Shown: positions 28,311 through 36,458 of the stretch, piece by piece
Position numbering within the stretch: the stretch's first letter is position 1
Layout: every line of letters starts with the position of its first letter
From: Streptomyces sp. D2-8
GTDB taxonomy: Bacteria; Actinomycetota; Actinomycetes; Streptomycetales; Streptomycetaceae
Assembly (NCBI RefSeq): GCF_023184515.1
Contig: NZ_JAAHBP010000001.1
Location: 186,001-250,000 of the forward strand
Reading direction: 5' to 3'
DNA: 64,000 nt
Notes under the pieces: model-generated
The model's input: only the letters and a program-made list of their open reading frames with translations
What the model was told of the DNA's origin: nothing
Database searches by the model: none
Position numbers and translations under genes: made by a program

Positions 28311-29395
28311 GGCTGTGTCTCTATCCGTCGTCCCGGTCGCTCCGGCCGGTCGGCCTCGAACAGCAGCAGGTTCTCAGGCCGGACCACGAGCCGTACCGGA
28401 TCGTCCGGACGAAGGCGCGCCGCGTCGGCCCGGGGGGCCACCAGCGACACCCGCTGCTCCCCGCTCCCGAGCCGGACGGTGATCTCGACGGACCGCCCGA
28501 GCACCTCGGTCACGTACACGGTCCCGGTCAGCTCGTGGCCCTCGCCGTGCAGGGCGATGTCCCGGGGACGCAGGCCGACCAGGACGTCCGTGCCCGGCGC
28601 GGCCCGTGCCCGGACCGGCAGCTCGACCTCGCCGTCCGACCGCACGCCGCTCTCCGTCACGACGCCCGGCAGCAGGTTGATCCGGGGCCGGCCGAAGGCC
28701 CGCGCGACCTCGGTGTCGTGGGGCCGGTACCAGATCTCCTCCCGGGTGCCCGTCTGCACGATCCGGCCCTGACGGATGACCCCGATCCGGTCGCCGAGCG
28801 CCAGCGCCTCGACCGAGTCGTGGGTGACGTAGAGGGTGGTGGTGTGCTGCACGGCCCCGATGGCCTTCAGTTCGGCCCGCATCTGCTGGCGGAGTTTGGC
28901 ATCCAGGTGGGAGAGCGGCTCGTCGAGCAGGAAGGCCCGGGCGGGGCGGACCAGGACCCGGCCGAGGGCGACGCGCTGCCGCTGGCCGTTGGACAACTGG
29001 CCGACGGGCCGGTCCAGCAGCCCCGAGATGCCGAGCAGTTCGGCGATCGCGCCGATCCGCTGCCGGGCCTCGGCGGCGGGCAGCCGGTGCCGGGGCGAGC
29101 GCAGCGGCGAGGCCAGGTTGTCGTAGGCCGAGCGGTGCGGGTAGAGGGCGTAGCTCTCGAAGCACATCGCCACGCCCCGGTCGTACGGCTCGACACCCCG
29201 CATGTCCTTGGCGTCGAGCACGACCGTGCCCGAGTCGGGCTGCTCGAGCCCGGCGACGGTCTTCAGCGTGGTGGTCTTGCCCGCGCCGGACGGCCCGAGC
29301 AGGCAGAAGAACTCGCCCTCCCGCACGTCCAGTTCGAGCTCGTCGAGCGCGAGCGTCTTCCCGTACGCCTTGCGTATCGCGCTCAGCCGGATCAT
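28307..29395 (-). CDS. ABC transporter ATPase 2 (MalK/UgpC-like)
   Basis: 362 residues from ATG 29395. Walker A is GPSGAGKTT, the signature is LSNGQRQR, Walker B is AFLLDEP and the switch is YVTHDSVEA. A C-terminal TOBE region follows. It differs from ATPase 1 in signature, spacing and C-terminal domain, so it is not a recent copy. The start overlaps the permease stop as ATGA and the stop overlaps the DeoR start as ATGA. The open frame continues far upstream, but that part is a shadow of the permease gene. Confidence 0.92.
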   Translation of the reverse strand: MIRLSAIRKAYGKTLALDELELDVREGEFFCLLGPSGAGKTTTLKTVAGLEQPDSGTVVLDAKDMRGVEPYDRGVAMCFESYALYPHRSAYDNLASPLRSPRHRLPAAEARQRIGAIAELLGISGLLDRPVGQLSNGQRQRVALGRVLVRPARAFLLDEPLSHLDAKLRQQMRAELKAIGAVQHTTTLYVTHDSVEALALGDRIGVIRQGRIVQTGTREEIWYRPHDTEVARAFGRPRINLLPGVVTESGVRSDGEVELPVRARAAPGTDVLVGLRPRDIALHGEGHELTGTVYVTEVLGRSVEITVRLGSGEQRVSLVAPRADAARLRPDDPVRLVVRPENLLLFEADRPERPGRRIETQP

Positions 29396-30216
29396 GACTT
29401 CACCGCCCCGAACGACAGGCCCCGCACCAGATACCGCTGGATGGTCAGGGCCAGCAGCAGCGGCGGTACGACGGAGACCAGCGCGGCGGCGGCCGTGAGG
29501 TTGTACTTGGGCCGGTCCCCGCCGAGGAAGGACAGCGCGCCCACGGTCACCGTCTGGGCCGCGTTGGAGGTGAGGATCAGGGGGAAGACGAAGTTGTTCC
29601 AGGCGAAGATGAACGCCAGCAGCGACACGGCCGCGATGCCCGGCTTCACCAGCGGCAGGGCCACCTTGAAGAACGCCTGCTTGCGGGTGTAGCCGTCCAG
29701 CAGGGCCGCCTGCTCCAGCTCCGGGGTCAGATCGGCGAAGTACGACCGCATGATCCACACGATCAGCGGCAGCGTGACGAGTTGCAGCACCCACACCATG
29801 CCGACGTACGTGTCGAACAGCCCGAGCTTCTGGTACAGCACGAACAGCGGGATGATGACGGTGAGTTCGGGCGCGAAGCGGAACGACAGCAGCGTGAACA
29901 TCAGGTTCTCCGAGCCCTTGAACCGCCACCGCGCCGAGGCGTACGCCGCCGGCAGCCCCACCACCAGCGACAGCACGACCGCCCCGACCGACACCACCAG
30001 GCTGTTGACGAAGAACCGCACGAACGGGATGCCCTCGCTGTCGCCGAGGACCGTCCGGTAGCCGTCGAGGGTGGGGGAGAAGGAGAAATAGGTGGAGAAG
30101 AGCTGGTCGGTCGGCTTCAGCGACAGGATCACCATCCAGGCGATCGGAAACAGCGCGAAGACGAAGTAGAGGATCAGGGCGGCGTCGCACAGCCACCCCA
30201 CCAGGCGCTTCCTCAT
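29392..30216 (-). CDS. ABC transporter permease 2 (MalG/UgpE-like)
   Basis: 274 residues from ATG 30216, which has a strong GGAGGTGACC site and overlaps the preceding permease stop as ATGA. Six membrane segments are visible, as is the EAA loop (EQAALLDGYTRKQAFFKVALPLVKPG region), which contacts an ATPase. It belongs to the carbohydrate-uptake CUT1 class and pairs with permease 1. Confidence 0.92.
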   Translation of the reverse strand: MRKRLVGWLCDAALILYFVFALFPIAWMVILSLKPTDQLFSTYFSFSPTLDGYRTVLGDSEGIPFVRFFVNSLVVSVGAVVLSLVVGLPAAYASARWRFKGSENLMFTLLSFRFAPELTVIIPLFVLYQKLGLFDTYVGMVWVLQLVTLPLIVWIMRSYFADLTPELEQAALLDGYTRKQAFFKVALPLVKPGIAAVSLLAFIFAWNNFVFPLILTSNAAQTVTVGALSFLGGDRPKYNLTAAAALVSVVPPLLLALTIQRYLVRGLSFGAVKS

Positions 30217-31097
30217 GTGGTCACCTCCGCGGCCTTCCGCTGGATCTTCCCCAGGTGCTTCACCAGCACCATCGCGGCCAGGTACACCACGGCCCACAGC
30301 ACGATCGTGTAGCTGATCCCGAAGGAGTAGCGCTGGAAGCGGATGGCCTCCAGATACGCCCGGATCTGCAGGACGACGGTCGAGTCACCCGGCCCGCCTT
30401 CCGTCAGGGCGTAGATGATGTCGAACACCTTCAGCGAGTCCATGAACCGGAAGATCACCGCGACCAGCACGTACGGCCACAGCATCGGCAGGGTCAGCCG
30501 GCGGAAGGTGTACCACCACCCCGCGCCGTCCACGGCCGCCGCCTCGAACGGGGAGGTGGGCAGCGACCGCAGACCGGCCAGGGCGAGGATCGCCACGAAC
30601 GGGGTGTAGACCCACACGTCCACGGCGATCGACGACAGCAGCGCACCCGTCGGGGTGTCGGTCCACTGCACGCCGCCGAGGCCGAAGGGCCTCAGCAGGT
30701 GGTTGACCACCCCGACCGACGGCTGGAGCATCAGCTTCCAGATGATCGCCGCGATCACCGGGGCGATCATCAGCGGCAGGATCAGGATCTTCTCCAGGAT
30801 CCGGCCCAGCAGGGTCGAGCGGTGCAGCAGCAGGGCGACGGTCACCCCGAGCACGGTCTCCACGAGGGCCGCCCCGACCGCGTACAGCACCGTCACCCAC
30901 GCCGAGTTCCAGAACGCCTCCTGCGTGAAGACGGCTCTGTAGTTCTCGAACCGCACCATGTCCGGCTGCGGTTTGCTCGCCGAGAAGTCGAACAGCGTGT
31001 AGTACAGCCCGAGCCCGAAGGGATAGAGGATCCCGCAGGTCAGCAGCAGTGCCGGGACGATGAGGAGGTACGGGCGCAGGGTGAGCCGCCACCCCAT
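30213..31097 (-). CDS. ABC transporter permease 1 (MalF/UgpA-like)
   Basis: 294 residues with six membrane segments and an EAA loop (FEAAAVDGAGWWYTFRRLTLP). This is the CUT1 sugar-permease type. The gene begins three bases after the stop of the solute-binding-protein gene. It forms the transmembrane channel with permease 2. Confidence 0.92.
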   Translation of the reverse strand: MGWRLTLRPYLLIVPALLLTCGILYPFGLGLYYTLFDFSASKPQPDMVRFENYRAVFTQEAFWNSAWVTVLYAVGAALVETVLGVTVALLLHRSTLLGRILEKILILPLMIAPVIAAIIWKLMLQPSVGVVNHLLRPFGLGGVQWTDTPTGALLSSIAVDVWVYTPFVAILALAGLRSLPTSPFEAAAVDGAGWWYTFRRLTLPMLWPYVLVAVIFRFMDSLKVFDIIYALTEGGPGDSTVVLQIRAYLEAIRFQRYSFGISYTIVLWAVVYLAAMVLVKHLGKIQRKAAEVTT

Positions 31098-31100
31098 CGG

Positions 31101-32522
31101 CTAGCCCACCTTGCCGGCGAGGTCGTCCGCCAGCCCGTCCAGGACCGACTTCGCGCCCTGGCCGCCGTAGATCTCCTGGAGGGCCGCGGCCCAGCTGGTC
31201 GTCGCGTCGAAGAACTGCGCCTGCGGGGTGAACTGGATCTTCGTCTGGTCGACGACCGTCTCGAAGGTCTCCAGGAAGCCCGGCAGATGCCGCATCTTGT
31301 CCTTGTACGCGGCGTCGTCGGCGACTGACTTGCGCACCGGGTCGATGTGGTTGTGCGTGATCGCGCTCTTGCGCAGGTGCTCCTTGCCGGTCGCCCACTG
31401 CAGGAACAGCCAACTGGCGCTCTTCTTCTTGCTCTTGGCGTTCATGCCGAGCGACCAGATCCACATGTTGGTGGCGAGCGACCCGTCCGGCCCCTTCGGC
31501 CCGGGGTGGAAGGCGATCTTCCCGGAGGCGGGGCTGGCGCCCTTCACCGCCTGGAAGTAGGCGGCGGTGTCGGCGTCGAAGAGCATCCCTGCCTTCTTCG
31601 CGCCGAGGTCGCTGGAGCACTGGTACCAGGTGTACGACGTCCAGGACGGCGGTCCGCCCCGCTTGACCATGCGGGCCCAGTCCTCGGTGAAGGCGACGGC
31701 CTCGGGGCTGTTCATCGCGGGCGTGAGCTTCCCGCCGTCGACCGTGAAGTCCTTCAGCCCGTTGCGGGCGTACATCGTCATGAAACCCGGGTGGATCGTC
31801 GCCCAGCTCCTGGACCCGCGCACGGCGATCCCGTACATCCCGTCGAACCCGGCGCCCGGTGCCTTCCGCTTGATGGTGCCGGCGAGTTCGGTCAGCTCGT
31901 CGAACGTCTCGGCCGGTTTCACGCCGAGCTTGCGGAACACCTCGGTGTTGTACGCGACGACGTTCGTCTCCCAGCCCCACGGCAGCGCGTACTGCCCGCC
32001 CTGGCCGAGCGGCGCCCCCGCCTTCAGCGACCACTGGTCGGCCTGGAGCAGGTTGGGGAAGAAGTCCGCCTGGTCCCATTCGGCGCCCGTCGCCGAGGAG
32101 TTGCGCATCCAGGGGCCGAGATCCTCCAGCCAGTTCGGCGGCCCGTACTGCCACACCATGTACGCGCCGAGCATGAAGACGTCGTAGGAGGCACGCCCGC
32201 TGGACAGGTCCACGGTGAGCTTGTCGAAGTAGTTGTCCTCGGGGAAGACGTCGTACTCGACCTTGATGCCGGTCTTCGCCGTGAACGACTTGAGGTCGGC
32301 GATGAGGGCGTCCGTGTACGGATGCTTGTTGAGCAGCGCCTTGACGGTGGTGCCCTTCTCCCGCTTCCAGTCGAAGGAACCGGTGACGTCGTCCGCGGCG
32401 GAGCCGTCGCTCTTGTCGTCGTTCCCGCCGAAACCCGCGCCGCAGGCCGCGAGTAACGGGGCCGTCGCCGCCCCGGCGGCGAGGGCGAGGAAGCGCCGGC
32501 GGTCGTGCACGTGCGTGTCCAT
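31101..32522 (-). CDS. ABC transporter solute-binding lipoprotein (Tat-type signal)
   Basis: 473 residues from ATG 32522, with GGAGG upstream. The signal DRRRFLALAAGAATAPLLAAC contains a twin-arginine pattern and a lipobox (LLAAC), so the protein should be exported folded and anchored. The mature part is a family 1 extracellular solute-binding protein of the sugar/polyol class, about 430 residues, with aromatic-rich pocket segments (WGWETN, WTSYTWYQC). The exact ligand is not readable. It is first in the operon, directly behind the palindrome at 32545-32571. Confidence 0.9.
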   Translation of the reverse strand: MDTHVHDRRRFLALAAGAATAPLLAACGAGFGGNDDKSDGSAADDVTGSFDWKREKGTTVKALLNKHPYTDALIADLKSFTAKTGIKVEYDVFPEDNYFDKLTVDLSSGRASYDVFMLGAYMVWQYGPPNWLEDLGPWMRNSSATGAEWDQADFFPNLLQADQWSLKAGAPLGQGGQYALPWGWETNVVAYNTEVFRKLGVKPAETFDELTELAGTIKRKAPGAGFDGMYGIAVRGSRSWATIHPGFMTMYARNGLKDFTVDGGKLTPAMNSPEAVAFTEDWARMVKRGGPPSWTSYTWYQCSSDLGAKKAGMLFDADTAAYFQAVKGASPASGKIAFHPGPKGPDGSLATNMWIWSLGMNAKSKKKSASWLFLQWATGKEHLRKSAITHNHIDPVRKSVADDAAYKDKMRHLPGFLETFETVVDQTKIQFTPQAQFFDATTSWAAALQEIYGGQGAKSVLDGLADDLAGKVG

Positions 32523-32544
32523 CCGTACCTCCGCGTGGAGCCTG

Positions 32545-32571
32545 GTTAACACGTCGAGTCGACTCGTTAAC
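32545..32571. promoter_or_regulatory. Operator candidate between divergent carbohydrate genes
   Basis: Two GTTAAC boxes (32545-32550 and 32566-32571) flank CGAGTCGACTCG (32555-32566), a perfect 12-base palindrome that shares its last G with the right box. It lies in the 156-base gap between the binding-protein operon (-) and the ribulokinase-like gene (+). A DeoR-type repressor encoded in the operon is the natural candidate binder (inference). The AT content of GTTAAC is conspicuous in this genome. Confidence 0.6.
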
Positions 32572-32678
32572 AGAGGGTGGAACGGCTGAAGTTGGGCGTC
32601 AATCCCTCGCGCACGGGAAAATATCGGGGCACAGTGAGAAGTTCACAGATCCGGCTGCGACGGCGTGGGAGGTTCCGG

Positions 32679-34151
32679 ATGGTGGACGAGGGTGCGGGCT
32701 GGCTGGGCGTCGACCTGGGCACGCAGAGCGTCCGCGTGCTGCTCGTGACCGCCGACGGCACGGTCCTCGGCAGCGGCTCGGCCCCGCTGACGGGCCGGCG
32801 GGACGGGGTGCGGCACGAGCAGGACCCGCTGCGGTGGTGGGCGGCGCTGTGCACGGCGTCCCGGGCGGCCCTCGGCTCCGCGCCCGGGGGCCTGCCGATC
32901 GGCGGACTCGCGGTGTGCGGCACGTCCGGCACGGTCCTGCTGACGGACGGCTCGGGCCGTCCGGTGAGCCCCGCGCTGATGTACGACGACGGACGGGCGA
33001 AGACCGAGGCCGCTCGGGCCCGGGAGGCCGGGCTCGCGGTCCAGGACACGTGGGCGCTGCCGAAGGCGCTGTGGCTGCTGGGGGAGTACGGCGGCGCCTC
33101 GCTGCGCCTGGCGCACCAGCCCGACCTGATCGTCTCCCGGCTCACGGGTGAGCCGCCCCCGGCCGATTCCAGCCATGCTCTGAAGACGGGCTACGACCTG
33201 GAGGGCGACCGCTGGCCGGAGGCCGAGCTGGCTCGACTCGGCGTCCCCGACGGCCTGTTCCCCGGTGTCGTCCCCCCGGGGACGCGCCTCGGCGAGGTCG
33301 GTCCGGCCGCCGCCGACGCCACCGGCATCCCCGCCGGCACACCGGTGCTCGCCGGGATGACCGACGGCTGCGCGGCCCAGATCGCGTCGGGTGCGCTGCG
33401 GCCCGGCTCCTGGAACTCCGTGCTCGGCACCACGCTCGTGCTGAAGGGCGCCGCCCGCGACCCGGTCCGCGACCCCACCGGCGTGGTCTACAACCACCGT
33501 GCCCCGGACGGCACATGGCTGCCCGGCGGGGCGTCGAGTGTCGGGGCCGGGGCACTGGCGGCGCACTTCCCGGAGGCCGACCCGTCCGAGATGGACGCAC
33601 CGGCCATGGCGTTCGAACCGTCGAGTGCGGTCGCCTACCCCCTCGTCTCGCCGGGGGAGCGGTTCCCGTTCCGGGCACCGGAGGCGACTCCGTTCGTCCT
33701 GGGCGACCCTGCGGACGACGCCGACCTGTGGGCCGCGCTGCTCCAGGGCGTCGGCTTCGCCGAACGCCTGTGCCTGGACTATCTGCACCACCTCGGCGCG
33801 CCCCTCGACGGCCCGCTCACCTTCACGGGCGGCGGCGCCCGCAGCCCGTACTGGAATCAGCTGCGCGCCGACATCCTGGGCCGCCCGGCCCGCGTCCCCG
33901 AGCAGACGGAACCGGCCCTGGGTATGGCGGCGCTGGCCGCGTACGGGGCCTCGGGGGCCGGTGCACTCGCGGACGTCGCCGAGCGCATGGTCCGCGTCCG
34001 GACCGTCGTCGAACCCCGCCCCGGCCGCACGGCCGTCTTCGCCGAGCCGTACGCGCGTCTGGTCGACGCCCTGCGGGACCGCGACTGGCTGCCCGGTCCG
34101 GTCGCCGCGCACGCACACAGCCGTCTGAGCAGGGATACTTCCGGGTCATGA
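32679..34151 (+). CDS. FGGY kinase resembling D-ribulokinase (SePSK/AtXK-1 type)
   Basis: 490 residues from ATG 32679, with GGGAGG upstream. The phosphate loop is GVDLGTQSVR, a CGTSGTVLL block follows, PALMYDDGRA contacts sugar, SHALKTGYD resembles the cyanobacterial SePSK and plant XK-1 enzymes, and the catalytic Asp229 is in MTDGCAAQI. Those relatives phosphorylate D-ribulose, so D-ribulokinase is my preferred call over xylulokinase. It is divergent from the ABC operon and coupled to a phosphatase by ATGA. The N-terminal open frame before 32679 is not coding. Confidence 0.85.
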   Translation: MVDEGAGWLGVDLGTQSVRVLLVTADGTVLGSGSAPLTGRRDGVRHEQDPLRWWAALCTASRAALGSAPGGLPIGGLAVCGTSGTVLLTDGSGRPVSPALMYDDGRAKTEAARAREAGLAVQDTWALPKALWLLGEYGGASLRLAHQPDLIVSRLTGEPPPADSSHALKTGYDLEGDRWPEAELARLGVPDGLFPGVVPPGTRLGEVGPAAADATGIPAGTPVLAGMTDGCAAQIASGALRPGSWNSVLGTTLVLKGAARDPVRDPTGVVYNHRAPDGTWLPGGASSVGAGALAAHFPEADPSEMDAPAMAFEPSSAVAYPLVSPGERFPFRAPEATPFVLGDPADDADLWAALLQGVGFAERLCLDYLHHLGAPLDGPLTFTGGGARSPYWNQLRADILGRPARVPEQTEPALGMAALAAYGASGAGALADVAERMVRVRTVVEPRPGRTAVFAEPYARLVDALRDRDWLPGPVAAHAHSRLSRDTSGS

Positions 34152-34780
34152 GTACGACCCTCCTGCTGGTCCGCCATGGACAGACCGTCTGGCACGCCGA
34201 GAACCGCTACGCCGGCATCAGCGACATCGACCTCACCGACACCGGCCGCACCCAGGCCGAGGCCCTCGGCCGGTGGGCCGCCGCCCATCCCGTCGACGCG
34301 ATCTGGACGTCCCCGCTGTCCCGCGCCGTCGCCACCGCCGAGCCCGCCTGCCAGGCCCTCGGCCTCACCTCCCAGAGCGAACCCCACCTGCGCGAATGCG
34401 ACTTCGGCGTGCTCGAAGGCCGTACGCTCGCCGAGTTCGAGGCCGAGGACCCGGAGTGGGCCGCGGCCTACCGGGCCGACCCGGTGGAGCACTCCTTCCC
34501 CGGCGCCGAGGACCCGCTGGCCGCGGCGGCCCGCGGTGTGCGCGCCCTGCGGGACATCGCCGCCTCCCACCCCGGTGAACGCGTCCTGGTCGTCGCCCAC
34601 AACACCCTGCTGCGCCTGGTGTTGTGCACCCTGCTGTCGATTCCGGTCGGCGAGTACCGCAGAGTGCTCCCGCGGTTGCGGAACGCGGCGATCAGCGAGC
34701 TGCGCATGAACCCCGACGGTTCCGCCGCACTCCTCTCACTCAATGTGCCGTGCGAGACGGATGTCCCCGTAGCACTATGA
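34148..34780 (+). CDS. Histidine phosphatase (phosphoglycerate-mutase family)
   Basis: 210 residues. The RHG motif (His10 in LLLVRHGQT) and the second catalytic His in VVAHNTLLR are present, with the conserved ECDFG and PLSRAVATAEP segments. Such small members are usually phosphatases for sugar phosphates or other small phosphoesters rather than mutases. Its ATG overlaps the stop of the kinase as ATGA, so the two are co-translated, and it may dephosphorylate a metabolite of that pathway. Confidence 0.9.
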   Translation: MSTTLLLVRHGQTVWHAENRYAGISDIDLTDTGRTQAEALGRWAAAHPVDAIWTSPLSRAVATAEPACQALGLTSQSEPHLRECDFGVLEGRTLAEFEAEDPEWAAAYRADPVEHSFPGAEDPLAAAARGVRALRDIAASHPGERVLVVAHNTLLRLVLCTLLSIPVGEYRRVLPRLRNAAISELRMNPDGSAALLSLNVPCETDVPVAL

Positions 34781-34784
34781 GCAC

Positions 34785-35561
34785 ATGACGCAGATCGACA
34801 CGTCGGTGCCGCATTCGGCCCGGATCTGGAACTACTGGCTGGGCGGCAAGGACAACTACCCGGTGGACGAGGCGGCCGGTGACGCGTACACCGCCGTCTT
34901 CCCCGGCATCGTCACCATCGCCCGCAGCAGCCGTGCCTTCCTCGGCCGCAGCATCCGGTACCTCGTCGAGGAGGCCGGTGTACGGCAGTTCCTCGACGTC
35001 GGCACCGGCCTGCCGACCGTCGACAACACCCACGAGGTCGCCCAGCGTCTGGCCCCCGAGGCGCGGATCGTCTACGTCGACAACGACCCGCTGGTCCTCG
35101 CCCACGCCCGCGCCCTGCTCACCTCCACCCCTCAGGGCGCGACGGCGTACGAGCCCATCAACCTCCACGAGCCGGAGCAGATCGTCGAGGCCGCCGGGAA
35201 GACCCTCGACCTCACCCGGCCCACGGCCCTGATCCTCAGCGGCATCCTGGGCCACGTGGCCGACTACGAGCAGGCCCGCGACCTGGTCCGCCGCCTCCTG
35301 GCCGGTCTGCCGCCGGGCAGCTACCTCTCCCTCAACGAGGGCTCCCGCGGCACGGATCCGGCCTACGAGCAGGCCCAGGACGCCTACAACGAGACGGGCG
35401 CGGTCCCGTACTTCCTGCGGCCGGCCGAGCAGATCGAGGCGTACTTCGAGGGCCTGGAGCTGGTGGAACCGGGCGTGGTGTCGGTGCCGCTGTGGCACCC
35501 GGAGCCGGGCGCGCCGACCGAGCCGATCGGCCAGCACGGCGGTCTGGGCCGCAAGCCGTAG
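34785..35561 (+). CDS. SAM-dependent methyltransferase, DUF574 family
   Basis: 258 residues. It opens with the family signature SARIWNYWLGGKDNYPVDEAAG, contains FLDVGTGLPT as the SAM-binding loop and a Rossmann fold to about 205. This is the SAM_MT/DUF574 family, highly expanded in Streptomyces and not assigned a substrate in most members. The gene starts four bases after the phosphatase stop and ends at a strong hairpin. Confidence 0.93.
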   Translation: MTQIDTSVPHSARIWNYWLGGKDNYPVDEAAGDAYTAVFPGIVTIARSSRAFLGRSIRYLVEEAGVRQFLDVGTGLPTVDNTHEVAQRLAPEARIVYVDNDPLVLAHARALLTSTPQGATAYEPINLHEPEQIVEAAGKTLDLTRPTALILSGILGHVADYEQARDLVRRLLAGLPPGSYLSLNEGSRGTDPAYEQAQDAYNETGAVPYFLRPAEQIEAYFEGLELVEPGVVSVPLWHPEPGAPTEPIGQHGGLGRKP

Positions 35562-35576
35562 CGCGCCCAACGGGAA

Positions 35577-35605
35577 ACCCCCGCGAGTCACGTCCTCGCG
35601 GGGGT
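35577..35605. terminator. Bidirectional terminator between DUF574 and sodF
   Basis: ACCCCCGCGAG (35577-35587) pairs with CTCGCGGGGGT (35595-35605), an 11-bp stem with a 7-base loop. It ends both the methyltransferase transcript (+) and the sodF transcript (-). Confidence 0.8.
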
Positions 35606-35671
35606 CCCCTTCTCTCCGCCTGCCGTTCGTGAGGGTGAGAAGACGATCACGAGGCAGGACGCTTCACGGCC
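35577..35671 (-). ncRNA. Probable s-SodF 3' UTR small RNA
   Basis: In S. coelicolor a roughly 90-nt RNA processed from the 3' UTR of sodF base-pairs with sodN mRNA and destabilises it. Here the sodF stop is followed by 95 bases ending in the terminator hairpin, the right size and place for that RNA. The sodN partner lies outside the window, so pairing cannot be verified here. The call rests on position and on knowledge of the S. coelicolor case. Confidence 0.5.
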
Positions 35672-36319
35672 TCAGGGGGCCAGCAGCAGCACGTCCGCCC
35701 GGGACCTGGCGGCCTCGTAACGCCGGGCCACGTCCTGCCAGTTGACGACCTGCCACATCGCTTCGATGAAGTCGACCTTCTGGTTGCGGTACTGGAGGTA
35801 GAAGGCGTGCTCCCAGGCGTCGAAGACGAGGATGGGGGTGGCGCCCTGGCCGACGTTGCCCTGGTGGTCGTAGACCTGCTCCACGATCAGCCGCCCGCTC
35901 AGCGGCTCGTGGGCGAGTACGCCCCAGCCCGAACCCTGCGTGGTGGCCGACGCCTTGGACAACTGCGCCTTGAAGCGGGCGAAGGAACCGAAGGACTCGG
36001 TGATCGCGTCCGCGAGCTCACCCACCCCGTCCTGCGCCAGCGGCTCGCCGCCACCGTCCTTGGGGCCGGTCATGTTCTGCCAGTAGATGCTGTGCAGGAT
36101 GTGCCCGGACAGGTGGAAGGCGAGGTTCTTCTCCAGCCCGTTGACCGCCCCCCACGTCTCCTTGTCCCGCGCCTCCGCAAGCTGCTCCAGCGTGTCGTTG
36201 GCACCTTTCACATAGGCGGCGTGGTGCTTGTCGTGGTGCAGCTCGATGATCTCGGGGCTGATCACGGGGGCGAGTGCGGAGTAGTCGTAGGGCAGTTCAG
36301 GCAGCGTGTAGACGGGCAT
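35672..36319 (-). CDS. sodF: Iron superoxide dismutase
   Basis: 215 residues of the Fe/Mn SOD family, cytosolic, dismutating superoxide. The metal ligands His28, His76, Asp167 and His171 (the last two in FDAWEH) are all present. Streptomyces members of this type are Fe- or Fe/Zn-containing and are repressed by nickel through Nur, while a separate Ni-SOD takes over. A Nur box lies 26 bases upstream of the start codon and the 3' UTR is placed to make s-SodF. Confidence 0.96.
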   Translation of the reverse strand: MPVYTLPELPYDYSALAPVISPEIIELHHDKHHAAYVKGANDTLEQLAEARDKETWGAVNGLEKNLAFHLSGHILHSIYWQNMTGPKDGGGEPLAQDGVGELADAITESFGSFARFKAQLSKASATTQGSGWGVLAHEPLSGRLIVEQVYDHQGNVGQGATPILVFDAWEHAFYLQYRNQKVDFIEAMWQVVNWQDVARRYEAARSRADVLLLAP

Positions 36320-36345
36320 GGGCGGGTTCCCCTCCGGACCTCTTG

Positions 36346-36362
36346 TTGCAATAGACTTGCAA
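36346..36362 (-). promoter_or_regulatory. Nur box (nickel-responsive operator) before sodF
   Basis: TTGCAA-N5-TTGCAA (36346-36351 and 36357-36362, spacer TAGAC) matches the S. coelicolor Nur operator defined at sodF and nikA exactly. It lies just upstream of the sodF start, where Nur with nickel would repress transcription. Confidence 0.85.
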
Positions 36363-36412
36363 CTGCACGCTAGCAGCAGGAAGGCGGGAACGGGTGGTCA
36401 GGGCACGCAAAT

Positions 36413-36437
36413 GGCCCCCGCGTGTGTCGCGGGGGCC
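36413..36437. terminator. Terminator of the amino-acid permease gene
   Basis: GGCCCCCGCG (36413-36422) pairs with CGCGGGGGCC (36428-36437), a 10-bp stem with a 5-base loop. It follows the minus-strand permease and separates its transcript from the sodF promoter. Confidence 0.75.
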
Positions 36438-36458
36438 TTTCACCGGGGTGGGGGGGCG

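Noticed and set aside
28307..30196. Open frame of 629 codons that could look like a fusion of permease and ATPase
   Set aside because: The first part is an out-of-frame reading of the permease gene; the ATPase proper starts at ATG 29395 in an ATGA overlap.
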